This document shows positions 27,890 to 39,064 of a stretch of 64,000 bases of DNA, in pieces. The notes under the pieces were generated by a model. That model ran no database searches. It had not been told where the DNA came from and was given only the letters and a program-made list of their open reading frames with translations. A program made the position numbers and the translations under genes. Each line of letters starts with the position of its first letter. The first letter of the stretch is position 1. Origin of the DNA: Gammaproteobacteria bacterium. Its GTDB lineage: Bacteria; Pseudomonadota; Gammaproteobacteria; Burkholderiales; Rhodocyclaceae. The stretch spans positions 1 through 64,000 of the forward strand of contig JAHJVE010000014.1 in assembly GCA_018828385.1 (NCBI GenBank), given 5' to 3'.

Positions 27890-28963
27890 GCCACAGACTC
27901 AATGAAACCTTTGGAAAACCGTGCTGCGGAAGCACTTCGCTTGTTGCTGCAGCAAGTGCCCGTGATCAAGCTCGTGGACATCGAACAGGAATCCCAAGGA
28001 CCTGATCGTGGCGTCGACATCGTGGCGCATATCGAGGTATCCGGCCGGCGCCATGCGTTGGTCTGTGAGGTGAAGGCCAACGGCCAGCCGCGGCATGTTC
28101 GGATGGCCCTGCTCCAGTTGCGCAACTACTTGGTACATCACGCGCAGGATGCCACGCCTGTCTTCATTGCTCCCTATCTTTCGCCCGAAGCCCAAGCGCT
28201 GTGTGGCGAGCAAGCAGTCGGCTTTCTTGACCTCGAAGGCAATGCCCGTTTGCTGTTCGACACGGTCTTCATCGAACGCCAAGTGGCGAGCAGACCGGTT
28301 GTCGAGCGGCGCGAACTCAGGTCGCTGTTCAAACCGAAATCCGCCCAGGTGCTGCGGGTGATGCTTCGAGAGCCCAGCCGGGCTTGGCGGGTTACCGAAC
28401 TGGCGGAGATGGCCGACGTCAGCCTCGGCCACGTCAGCAACGTGCGCGCCGGTCTGCTTGACCGGGAATGGGCGCAGGTATCCGATTCCGGCCTGTTTCT
28501 GTCCGATCCCGACGCACTGCTGGATGCCTGGCGAGATGACTACGAGCCACCAGCCGGCAAGCGCATGAATTTCTATACAACGTTGCATGGCAGCGCTTTT
28601 GAAGAAGCTGCGCGCCGAGTGCTCAACTCAGATCGCAAGACAGGTCAGGCTGCTTTCGCGTCCTTCTCGGCGGCGCACTGGCTAGCACCGTATGGCCGAA
28701 CCGGTACGCAATACTTCTATGCGGACGACGCCGGCCTCGAACGGCTCCACACGGCTTTGAAGTTGTCCTCGGTCTCCAAAGGGGAAAATGTGGTGGTGAA
28801 CCTACTCAAAGATCCCGGTCTGTTCCGCGACACTGTCGAGCCGGCGCCAAGCGCAATCTGCACCAGCCCGGTCCAGACCTATCTCGATCTGGCCGTCGCT
28901 GGCGAGCGGGGCCGAGAGGCGGCCGACCATCTGCGCCGCGAGAAGCTGACATGGCCGAAATGA
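27881..28963 (+). CDS. AbiEi-like antitoxin/regulator with PD-(D/E)xK-like N-terminal region
   Basis: A 360-residue protein. The N-terminal region has RGVDIVAHIEV (Asp46) and LVCEVKANG (Glu63, Lys65), spaced like a PD-(D/E)xK nuclease core, then GFLDLEGNARLLF. A winged-helix segment follows at about residues 153-200 (VLRVMLREPSRAWRVTELAEMADVSLGHVSNVR). Such proteins are annotated as AbiEi-family type IV antitoxins, which autorepress their promoter and neutralise the adjacent nucleotidyltransferase. The start is either 27881 (overlapping the operator, near leaderless) or the ATG at 27902 (no clear ribosome-binding site). It overlaps the toxin gene by 13 nt. Whether the nuclease-like motif is active is unknown. 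Confidence 0.7.
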   Translation: MLKATDSMKPLENRAAEALRLLLQQVPVIKLVDIEQESQGPDRGVDIVAHIEVSGRRHALVCEVKANGQPRHVRMALLQLRNYLVHHAQDATPVFIAPYLSPEAQALCGEQAVGFLDLEGNARLLFDTVFIERQVASRPVVERRELRSLFKPKSAQVLRVMLREPSRAWRVTELAEMADVSLGHVSNVRAGLLDREWAQVSDSGLFLSDPDALLDAWRDDYEPPAGKRMNFYTTLHGSAFEEAARRVLNSDRKTGQAAFASFSAAHWLAPYGRTGTQYFYADDAGLERLHTALKLSSVSKGENVVVNLLKDPGLFRDTVEPAPSAICTSPVQTYLDLAVAGERGREAADHLRREKLTWPK

Positions 28964-29820
28964 CGCCACATGAGCCGCAATCCGCGGCGGACTACGACGA
29001 TCGTACGACAGCAGCTGTGAAGACGGTGCTGGTCGAGATCGGCCAAATCCTGGGAAGCTTCAAAGGAAAATTCGCCATCATCGGTGGCGCAGTCCCATGG
29101 TTGCTGCTCGGAAACGAGGACATGCCGCATGTCGGCACGCTCGATGTGGATCTCGGGTTAGACGCGGAAGCGTTGGGCGATGGCGAATACGCTACGCTCA
29201 TCGACGCTCTACGGGGCCATGGCTATCAGCAACGTCGGGAGCTTCGGCGCTTTCAGCTCGTTCGCCAAGTCCCCACTGAAGATGGTGGTGCTCCGATCGA
29301 CATCATTGTCGATTTCCTGATGCCCCGGGATGCCGAGATCGTAAAGAATGTCCCGCCGCTGATCAGCGACTTCGCGGTACAAAAAGCAGACGGCGCGGAC
29401 TTGGCCGTTCGCTTCTATCAGTTGGTTGCGATCACCGGCCCGATGCCTGCCGGCGGCATGAACCGCGTCGAGATCGCGGTGTGTTCGATCCCTGCCCTTC
29501 TTGCCATGAAGGGGCATGCCATTGAAGGGCGCTACAAGCAGAAAGACGCTTACGACATCTACTACTGCATCCGGAACTATCCCGGAGGTCCGGAGACGCT
29601 CGCCGAGGAATGTCGGCCGCTCCTCGATCATGCCAGCGGTGCAGCAGGCTACGACTTCATCGCTGGCAAGTTCGATACCGCCGATGGCTTTGGGCCGACA
29701 TGCGTGCGTCGATTCGTGGAAGACACGAACATCCTGGGCGATCGCTCCCCCGATCAATGGCAGCAAGACGCCTTCGGCCAGGTAGATGCCTGGTTGCGCG
29801 CACTAGGATTGAGGGGATGA
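28951..29820 (+). CDS. AbiEii/AbiGii-like nucleotidyltransferase toxin
   Basis: A 289-residue protein. FAIIGGAVPWLLLG followed by TLDVDLGLD gives the GG...DxD signature of the DNA polymerase beta-like nucleotidyltransferase fold. A third acidic position is likely in DIIVDFLMP, and KQKDAYDIYYCIRNYPGG is the conserved C-terminal block of AbiEii-type proteins. Members of this family act as toxins, for example by adding nucleotides to tRNA, and are neutralised by the upstream AbiEi partner. The start overlaps the antitoxin by 13 nt, as expected for a coupled pair. The length is normal. Confidence 0.8.
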   Translation: MAEMTPHEPQSAADYDDRTTAAVKTVLVEIGQILGSFKGKFAIIGGAVPWLLLGNEDMPHVGTLDVDLGLDAEALGDGEYATLIDALRGHGYQQRRELRRFQLVRQVPTEDGGAPIDIIVDFLMPRDAEIVKNVPPLISDFAVQKADGADLAVRFYQLVAITGPMPAGGMNRVEIAVCSIPALLAMKGHAIEGRYKQKDAYDIYYCIRNYPGGPETLAEECRPLLDHASGAAGYDFIAGKFDTADGFGPTCVRRFVEDTNILGDRSPDQWQQDAFGQVDAWLRALGLRG

Positions 29821-29901
29821 GTGCCATGTCTGCCGCGGCGGCTATTCGAACTCTCAAGCAAAGCAGTTGAGAGTGATTAGATTTTGCACTCAACAAACCT
29901 A

Positions 29902-30603
29902 TCAAATAGGACTCACGCTAAAAAATCTAATCACGGTGTCGTTCACGCGCCGGCAAGGACATGGGTACGGCGCCCAGTGGATCACTGCGGGCAGATCACG
30001 GACCAGACTTTGCATCCACACCGGCAGCACCTTGAAGCCATCGCGCAGGTCCTGGCAGATCGCAGCCCCTTGGGCGTAATCGACGAGCAGTCGGCTGAGT
30101 CGATTCACAATGCGGTCATGGTCGGAGATCAGCGTGTCCTTCAGCCAATGTAGGGCCTGCACAACGCGCATGGCGGGACGATCAGCCCAATAAAGGCGAC
30201 TGGGGGCGGTTTGCTTGAAGTCGATAACGAGTTTGTCGAGCTTGATCGCCCGGCGACGTGCGTCGGTATGAAGGGTGACACGAGCCGGGACGGCATCCGT
30301 CAGGCCAAGATCGTTGGCTACGGTCATCCCATCCACCAGCAGACGCAGTTGGTCGCGCCGCGCGATGGCGTCGACAATCGCGCGATAGTCGGGAGTGGCG
30401 GGACGCTGGGTCAGACGGTTGATGCTGGGCTTGTCGTATAAACCTCGATCAATACGCCGCAGGTCACCCGCCAGCACCATGCGCTGGAGCGTCTTGTCGA
30501 TCGCATCCCGGTTGCTAAGATGGGCAAAGTCGGTCGGCACCCAGACATGGCCTGGACCGGCGGCATTGATTTGCGACGAGATGGCGGATTTGAGATCAGA
30601 CAT
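29902..30603 (-). CDS. DUF6088 (AbiEi-like) protein without an adjacent toxin of its own
   Basis: A 233-residue protein. It begins with a winged-helix type segment (WVPTDFAHLSNRDAIDKTLQRMVLAGDLRRIDRGLYDKP), then a DUF6088-like domain (YRAIVDAIARRDQLRLLVDGMTVANDLGLTDAVPARVTLHTD). DUF6088 proteins normally pair with an AbiEii-like nucleotidyltransferase as antitoxins. Here the gene is convergent with the complete pair at 27881-29820 and has no toxin of its own nearby. A promoter (TTAACG/TACAAT) and an AAGGGG ribosome-binding site precede the ATG. It may be a decoy or second antitoxin, or a relic. Confidence 0.7.
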   Translation of the reverse strand: MSDLKSAISSQINAAGPGHVWVPTDFAHLSNRDAIDKTLQRMVLAGDLRRIDRGLYDKPSINRLTQRPATPDYRAIVDAIARRDQLRLLVDGMTVANDLGLTDAVPARVTLHTDARRRAIKLDKLVIDFKQTAPSRLYWADRPAMRVVQALHWLKDTLISDHDRIVNRLSRLLVDYAQGAAICQDLRDGFKVLPVWMQSLVRDLPAVIHWAPYPCPCRRVNDTVIRFFSVSPI

Positions 30604-30621
30604 GGGACCCCTTGTCAGAAA

Positions 30622-30649
30622 ATTGTAGATCTATTTCGGACGTCGTTAA
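30622..30649 (-). promoter_or_regulatory. Promoter of the DUF6088 gene
   Basis: On the minus strand, TTAACG (30649-30644) and TACAAT (30627-30622) are 16 bp apart and end about 18 bp before the ATG at 30603. The -10 box is a good sigma70 match; the -35 box is a moderate one. Confidence 0.45.
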
Positions 30650-30819
30650 GAGCCAATCCAATCATCGCCGATCATGAAGTCGCCCAGGAGAGCCTTCTGA
30701 CTGGCCTTGGTGAACCCACCAAGCCCCTCACTACCGGCGCAGCAACGCGACGACTATCCCCTGCCTTCTGCAATGACTAGCACGTAACAACTGTTCCCCT
30801 AATCGTTCCCCCAGCCAAC

Positions 30820-30852
30820 AAAAAGCAAAAAGGCCAATCCGAAGATTGGCCT
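30820..30852 (-). terminator. Intrinsic terminator downstream of tRNA-Pro
   Basis: The minus strand reads a 9-bp stem AGGCCAATC/GATTGGCCT with a 4-base loop, followed by TTTTGCTTTTT. It lies 17 bp beyond the tRNA CCA end. Confidence 0.75.
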
Positions 30853-30868
30853 AAGTGCTTGATTCTCT

Positions 30869-30946
<78 letters not shown>

Positions 30947-30980
30947 CAAGCCCGCCATTATACCCACAATCCGAGGGGAT

Positions 30981-31358
30981 TCAAAGCTGCAACATCTCGA
31001 TAATTGACTGTAGCTCGCCGCGAACGCCACCAGGCATTTTTATGATTTCAGGCGAGTTGACCGCAGCAACTTCGACGGCTCCGCCTTCGTCAAGCCGATT
31101 GCGCGCACCGCTGATCGTAAAACCCTGATTATAAAGAAGCTCGCGAATACGCCGAACCAGCAACACTTCGTGATGCTGATAATAGCGGCGATTGCCGCGC
31201 CGCTTTACCGGTTTGAGCTGGTTGAATTCTTGTTCCCAGTAACGCAGAACGTGGGGTTTGACGCCGCACAACTCACTTACTTCACCGATCGTGAAGTAGC
31301 GTTTAGCGGGGATGGGCGGCAGTTCTTCGCCGCCCGGAGTTTTATGCCGCGGTTCCAT
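30981..31358 (-). CDS. MerR-family regulator downstream of ihfA
   Basis: A 125-residue protein. It has a MerR winged-helix domain at about residues 20-90 ([40 protein letters not shown]) and a short C-terminal helix without the metal-binding cysteines of classic MerR sensors. This small MerR-like gene follows ihfA in many beta- and gammaproteobacteria; its target is not generally known. The ATG at 31358 overlaps ihfA by 17 nt; a TTG at 31373 is the alternative. It is the last gene of the infC-to-ihfA cluster. Confidence 0.88.
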   Translation of the reverse strand: MEPRHKTPGGEELPPIPAKRYFTIGEVSELCGVKPHVLRYWEQEFNQLKPVKRRGNRRYYQHHEVLLVRRIRELLYNQGFTISGARNRLDEGGAVEVAAVNSPEIIKMPGGVRGELQSIIEMLQL

Positions 31359-31644
31359 CGAAGGCGAGCTCAACGTCGGACTTCAGCTTTTGGCTGGCGT
31401 GAAAGGTCACGACGCGGCGCGCCGTGATGGGAATTTCCTGCCCCGTTTTCGGATTCCGGCCCGGACGTTGTGGTTTGTCGCGCAACTGAAAATTTCCGAA
31501 GCCGGAAAGCTTTACGCCGTCACCCGTTTCCAGTGAGTTGCGGATTTCTTCGAAAAAAGCTTCGACCATGTCTTTGGCCTCGCGCTTGTTGAGACCAACT
31601 TTTTCGAAAAGGAGGTCCGCGAGCTCAGCTTTGGTTAGCGTCAT
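31342..31644 (-). CDS. ihfA: Integration host factor alpha subunit
   Basis: A 100-residue HU/IHF-fold protein. [33 protein letters not shown] forms the N-terminal helices, and [26 protein letters not shown] includes the DNA-intercalating proline arm. IHF-alpha pairs with IHF-beta to bend DNA in replication, transcription and site-specific recombination. The position directly after pheT is conserved. It lies 14 bp downstream of pheT. Confidence 0.97.
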   Translation of the reverse strand: MTLTKAELADLLFEKVGLNKREAKDMVEAFFEEIRNSLETGDGVKLSGFGNFQLRDKPQRPGRNPKTGQEIPITARRVVTFHASQKLKSDVELAFDGTAA

Positions 31645-31658
31645 CGTTATTATTTCCG

Positions 31659-35211
<3,553 letters not shown>

Positions 35212-35225
35212 AATTACGCTTTCGC

Positions 35226-35585
35226 TCAGGCGCCGAGCTGTGCTTTGGCCTGGGCGGCCAGAGCGGCAAAAGCCGGCTGATCGAAAACGGCCAGATCGGC
35301 CAGGACCTTGCGGTCGACTTCGATGTTGGCCTTCTTCAGACCGTTCATGAAGGTGCTGTACTTCATGCCCAGCTCACGAGCGGCGGCATTGATACGGGCG
35401 ATCCACAGGGAACGGAACTGACGTTTGCGTTGACGACGGTCACGGTACTGGTATTGACCGGCCTTCATCACCGCCTGTTTGGCAATGCGATATACGTTCT
35501 TGCGACGACCGCGGTAACCCTTGGCCTGAACAAGAATTTTCTTGTGACGCGCGCGCGCTGTTACACCACGTTTAACTCTAGGCAT
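35226..35585 (-). CDS. rplT: 50S ribosomal protein L20
   Basis: A 119-residue, very basic protein with the invariant L20 start [17 protein letters not shown] and the RNA-binding helices around [24 protein letters not shown]. It binds 23S rRNA early in assembly and in many bacteria represses the rpmI-rplT message. It follows rpmI after 11 bp and ends just before an intrinsic terminator. Confidence 0.98.
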   Translation of the reverse strand: MPRVKRGVTARARHKKILVQAKGYRGRRKNVYRIAKQAVMKAGQYQYRDRRQRKRQFRSLWIARINAAARELGMKYSTFMNGLKKANIEVDRKVLADLAVFDQPAFAALAAQAKAQLGA

Positions 35586-35596
35586 CGTCTATCTCC

Positions 35597-35794
35597 TTAT
35601 GCGTAGGGCATCATGGCGCGGACGGATGCTGAATCGCGCGCGTTAACTTCAACTGAACCGCGCAGATGGCGTTTCACCTTGGTCGTCTTCTTGGTCAGGA
35701 TGTGACGCTTGAAGGCTTGGCCGCGCTTGATGGAACCACCAGCGCGAACTGAGAAACGCTTTTTGGCGCTGCTCTTGGTCTTCATTTTGGGCAT
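35597..35794 (-). CDS. rpmI: 50S ribosomal protein L35
   Basis: A 65-residue basic protein with the typical [35 protein letters not shown] profile. The ATG follows GGAGCAT-type spacing. It sits between infC and rplT, the conserved order for IF3, L35 and L20. Confidence 0.97.
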   Translation of the reverse strand: MPKMKTKSSAKKRFSVRAGGSIKRGQAFKRHILTKKTTKVKRHLRGSVEVNARDSASVRAMMPYA

Positions 35795-35935
35795 TTAATG
35801 CTCCTTAATGACATGCCGTCAGGTGGTTCCCACTACGGAAACGCTTCAACTACCCGAAAGCACTTCTTTTAGTTGCTAGTCATTAGTTACTAGTTTTTAG
35901 CTAGAAACCAGCGACTCATAACTCGCAACTTGCTG
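35795..35935. repeat. Low-complexity TAG/CTAG-rich spacer between infC and rpmI
   Basis: Positions about 35868-35925 consist of degenerate short repeats (TTAGTTGCTAGTCATTAG, TTACTAGTTTTTAGCTAG). No gene is present. It falls where an L20 translational operator would be expected, but I cannot fold it reliably. Confidence 0.4.
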
Positions 35936-36457
35936 CTACTTCTTTTTGGCCGGCCCGATGATCATGATCATCTGACGACCTTCCATCTTCGGCATCTGCT
36001 CGACTGCACCTACTTCGTCGAGGTCTGCCTTGATCCGTTCCAGCTGGCGCATGCCGAATTCCTGGTGCGCCATTTCGCGGCCCCGGAAGCGCAGGGTCAC
36101 TTTGACCTTGTCGCCTTCTTCCAGGAAACGCGTCATGTTCCTGAGCTTGATCTGGTAATCGTTTTCGTCGGTGCCCGGGCGCAGCTTGATTTCCTTGACC
36201 TGCACCTGCTTCTGCTTCAACTTGGCTTCGTGAGCGCGCTTCTGTTCCTGGTACTTGAACTTGCCGTAGTCCATGATGCGGCAGACTGGCGGCTTCGCCG
36301 TCGGCGCGATCTCGACCAGATCGGCACCGGCTTCTTCAGCCATGTGCAAAGCCTCGCGAATGCTGACAATGCCTAGCTGTTCACCTTCTGCACCCTGGAG
36401 ACGAATCTCCGGAACCGTAATTTCTTCGTTGAGGCGATGCGCCTTGTTCTGAGCTAT
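35936..36457 (-). CDS. infC: Translation initiation factor IF-3, unusual ATA start
   Basis: A 173-residue IF3 with both domains: the N-domain ([17 protein letters not shown], then [31 protein letters not shown]) and the C-domain ([37 protein letters not shown]). Conserved N-terminal residues continue upstream of the first ATG/TTG codons to an ATA codon at 36457-36455, preceded by a GGGGGTTT stretch that can serve as ribosome-binding site. IF3 discriminates against such codons, so the rare start allows autoregulation, as with AUU in E. coli. It lies 26 bp after thrS. Confidence 0.95.
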   Translation of the reverse strand: MAQNKAHRLNEEITVPEIRLQGAEGEQLGIVSIREALHMAEEAGADLVEIAPTAKPPVCRIMDYGKFKYQEQKRAHEAKLKQKQVQVKEIKLRPGTDENDYQIKLRNMTRFLEEGDKVKVTLRFRGREMAHQEFGMRQLERIKADLDEVGAVEQMPKMEGRQMIMIIGPAKKK

Positions 36458-36483
36458 GGTGAAACCCCCGAAAACAACAAAAA

Positions 36484-38400
36484 TTAAGCCGTGCCACTCC
36501 GCGCAGCAACTTCGTTCTGAAGATGCCTGATCAGGTCATCAACGGACATTTGTCCGAGATCCTGACCACCGCGAGTACGCACGGCCACCAGTCCGTCCGC
36601 TTTTTCCTTATCGCCCACAACGAGCTGATAAGGCAGCCGGTTCAAGCTATGTTCCCGAATTTTATAGGTAATTTTCTCGTTACGCAAATCCGACTCGGCC
36701 CGGAAGCCTGCCTGATGCAGCTTTTGCGCAACATCCGCGGCGTAATCGGCCTGCTTTTCGGAAATATTCAGGACAACCGCCTGAACCGGCGCCAGCCAAA
36801 GCGGCAGGGCACCTGAGAAGTTTTCGATCAGAATGCCGATGAAGCGCTCAAGCGAACCAAGGATTGCCCGGTGTAGCATGACCGGGACCTTGCGCGTGTC
36901 GTCGGCACCAACATATTCGGCGCCGAGACGGCCCGGCATCGAGAAGTCAACCTGCATGGTTCCGCACTGCCACGAGCGACCGATGGCATCCCGGATGTGG
37001 AATTCGATCTTCGGACCATAGAACGCGCCCTCGCCCGGCAGTTCGGTCCATTCCAGACCGGAAGCCCGCAAGCCCTGACGCAACGCATCCTCAGCCTTGT
37101 CCCAGACTTCGTCTGAGCCGACGCGACTCTCCGGGCGCAGAGCCAGTTTGACGGCCACGTCATTGAAGCCGAAATCAGCATAAACCTTCTTGACCAGCGC
37201 ATTGAAGGCCGTCACTTCGGACTCGATCTGGTCTTCAGTACAGAAGATGTGACCATCGTCCTGCACAAAGCCGCGCACGCGCATCAAGCCGTGCAGCGCA
37301 CCTGCCGGTTCGTTGCGATGACAGGAACCAAACTCGCCGTAACGCAGCGGCAGCTCGCGGTAAGAGCGCAAGCCAGCGTTGAAAACCTGGACATGCCCTG
37401 GACAGTTCATCGGCTTGACCGCGTAATCGCGATTTTCCGACGAGGTCGTGAACATATTGTCCTTGTAATGTTCCCAATGGCCCGACTTTTCCCAGAGGGC
37501 CTTGTCGAGAATCTGCGGGCAGCGGACTTCCTGGTAACCGTTATTGCGGTAAACGGCGCGCATGTAGCTTTCAATTTCCTGCCAGATCGCCCAGCCCTTC
37601 GGGTGCCAGAAAACCAGACCCGGTGCTTCGTCCTGCATGTGGAACAGGTCGAATTGCTTGCCGAGGCGGCGGTGATCGCGCTTTTCAGCCTCTTCCAGCA
37701 TGTGCAGGTAGGCATCGAGGTCTTCCTTCTTGGCCCAAGCCGTGCCGTAGATGCGCTGCAGCTGTTCGTTACGATGGTCGCCACGCCAGTAGGCACCGGC
37801 CACCTTCATGAGCTTGAAAACCTTGAGCTTGGCCGTCGTCGGCACATGCGGGCCACGGCAAAGGTCAATGAAGTCGCCTTCGCGATAGAGCGAAACCTGC
37901 TGATCGGCCGGAATGGCACCGATCAGTTCAGCCTTGTATTTCTCGCCAAGATCGAGGAAGAACTTGACCGCATCGTCACGCGCCCAGACTTCACGCGTTA
38001 CCGGAATATCCTTTTTGGCCAGTTCGGCCATACGCTTTTCGATGGCGAGCAAATCTTCCGGGGTAAACGGACGCTTGTAGGCGAAGTCGTAGTAGAAGCC
38101 GTTTTCGATGACCGGACCGATGGTGACCTGTGCATCCGGAAACAGCTCCTTGACAGCAAAGGCCAGCAGGTGGGCGGTCGAATGGCGGATCAGCTCCAAG
38201 CCTTCGGGATCGCGCTCGGTGATGATGGCCAAATCGACGTTTTTTTCGATCAGATACGAGGTATCGACCAGATTGCCATCGACTTTGCCGCCCAGCGCGG
38301 CGCGAGCCAGACCGGCGCCGATGCTGGCCGCCACTTCGGCGATTGTTACCGGCTGTTCAAAAGAGCGGATGGAACCATCAGGCAGTTTGATATCAGGCAT
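36484..38400 (-). CDS. thrS: Threonyl-tRNA synthetase
   Basis: A 638-residue class II synthetase with an N-terminal TGS domain ([27 protein letters not shown]) and an editing domain with [16 protein letters not shown]. The catalytic core follows ([48 protein letters not shown]), then an anticodon-binding domain. The length is normal. The start codon lies only 16 bp downstream of a strong terminator hairpin, so either expression is attenuated or its promoter lies inside that hairpin region. Confidence 0.98.
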   Translation of the reverse strand: MPDIKLPDGSIRSFEQPVTIAEVAASIGAGLARAALGGKVDGNLVDTSYLIEKNVDLAIITERDPEGLELIRHSTAHLLAFAVKELFPDAQVTIGPVIENGFYYDFAYKRPFTPEDLLAIEKRMAELAKKDIPVTREVWARDDAVKFFLDLGEKYKAELIGAIPADQQVSLYREGDFIDLCRGPHVPTTAKLKVFKLMKVAGAYWRGDHRNEQLQRIYGTAWAKKEDLDAYLHMLEEAEKRDHRRLGKQFDLFHMQDEAPGLVFWHPKGWAIWQEIESYMRAVYRNNGYQEVRCPQILDKALWEKSGHWEHYKDNMFTTSSENRDYAVKPMNCPGHVQVFNAGLRSYRELPLRYGEFGSCHRNEPAGALHGLMRVRGFVQDDGHIFCTEDQIESEVTAFNALVKKVYADFGFNDVAVKLALRPESRVGSDEVWDKAEDALRQGLRASGLEWTELPGEGAFYGPKIEFHIRDAIGRSWQCGTMQVDFSMPGRLGAEYVGADDTRKVPVMLHRAILGSLERFIGILIENFSGALPLWLAPVQAVVLNISEKQADYAADVAQKLHQAGFRAESDLRNEKITYKIREHSLNRLPYQLVVGDKEKADGLVAVRTRGGQDLGQMSVDDLIRHLQNEVAARSGTA

Positions 38401-38416
38401 GGCAAATATCCAGGCG

Positions 38417-38449
38417 AAAAAAAAGTGCGGGTGTGAGCCGCACTTTTTT
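38417..38449 (-). terminator. Terminator after tRNA-Val, directly upstream of thrS
   Basis: AAAGTGCGG and CCGCACTTT arms flank a 7-base loop, with T8 on the minus strand. It ends the tRNA-Val transcript. It finishes about 16 bases before the thrS start codon and so could also act as an attenuator for thrS. Confidence 0.75.
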
Positions 38450-38533
38450 GGTCAAACGAAGGCTGACTCGATTAGCGTTTCTGAACTGCAGTGCTAGTTC
38501 GGAAAATCATCAATTCAGCTCCGTCAGGAATTT

Positions 38534-38610
38534 TGGTAGGCGGTATTGGAATCGAACCAACGACCTCCACGATGTCAACGTGGCGCTCTAACCAACTGAG
38601 CTAACCGCCT
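38534..38610 (-). tRNA. tRNA-Val (anticodon GAC)
   Basis: A 77-nt cloverleaf with encoded CCA. The acceptor stem is AGGCGGT/ACCGCCT and the anticodon stem CCACG/CGTGG. The loop TTGACAT places GAC at 34-36. Confidence 0.94.
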
Positions 38611-38711
38611 AAAGAAGCGCGCATTTTACAGACGTAAACGCCGATGTCAACAGCCCTTCGCGATTTTTTGAGAAGCCAAGTACACTTGCCACTTATGCAA
38701 CGGAGAAAGCC

Positions 38712-38852
38712 ATGAACGAAGGCTGGATTATTCTCGGGATCTGTCTGATTGTTGTACTGGGGGGTGCCCTGCCGCTACTCCGCCCACCGCGCAATGACAT
38801 GCCCCCGCCGCCACCCAAGGAAACCCTGCGCGACTGGCGCAGCGAAAAATAA
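38712..38852 (+). CDS. 46-residue single-span membrane peptide upstream of slyX
   Basis: It encodes a short protein with one hydrophobic segment (WIILGICLIVVLGGALPLL) and a proline-rich, charged tail (PPPPPKETLRDWRSEK). A ribosome-binding site GGAGAAAG lies five bases upstream of the ATG. It ends 9 bp before slyX and is probably cotranscribed. I do not recognise a family name; small proteins with this layout occur next to slyX in related bacteria, as far as I recall. Confidence 0.6.
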   Translation: MNEGWIILGICLIVVLGGALPLLRPPRNDMPPPPPKETLRDWRSEK

Positions 38853-38861
38853 GGACACTTT

Positions 38862-39062
38862 GTGGAATCCCGCATTACCGAACTCGAAATCAAGATCAGC
38901 TATACAGAAGACCTGGTCGAGGAATTGAATCGCCAGGTTTTCCGCCAGCAGGAGCAGATTGACCTCCTCTTCCGCGAAATCCGTGCCTTGCGCGAACAGG
39001 CACAAAATGCCCAGCCGCACGAACAGCGCAGCCTGCGCGACGAACTTCCGCCGCACTACTGA
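38862..39062 (+). CDS. slyX: SlyX family protein
   Basis: A 66-residue coiled-coil protein starting with GTG: ESRITELEIKISYTEDLVEELNRQVFRQQEQIDLL is the SlyX heptad pattern, and the C-terminus ends in PPHY as is characteristic of the family. The biochemical function is unknown. It overlaps nothing and is followed after 2 bp by the DHH phosphoesterase gene. Confidence 0.9.
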   Translation: MESRITELEIKISYTEDLVEELNRQVFRQQEQIDLLFREIRALREQAQNAQPHEQRSLRDELPPHY

Positions 39063-39064
39063 GC

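Noticed and set aside
31050..31085. A further dispersed repeat copy in the MerR gene
   Set aside because: Only CGGTCAAC plus scattered bases match; the encoded residues are plausible for the protein tail, so I treat it as chance.
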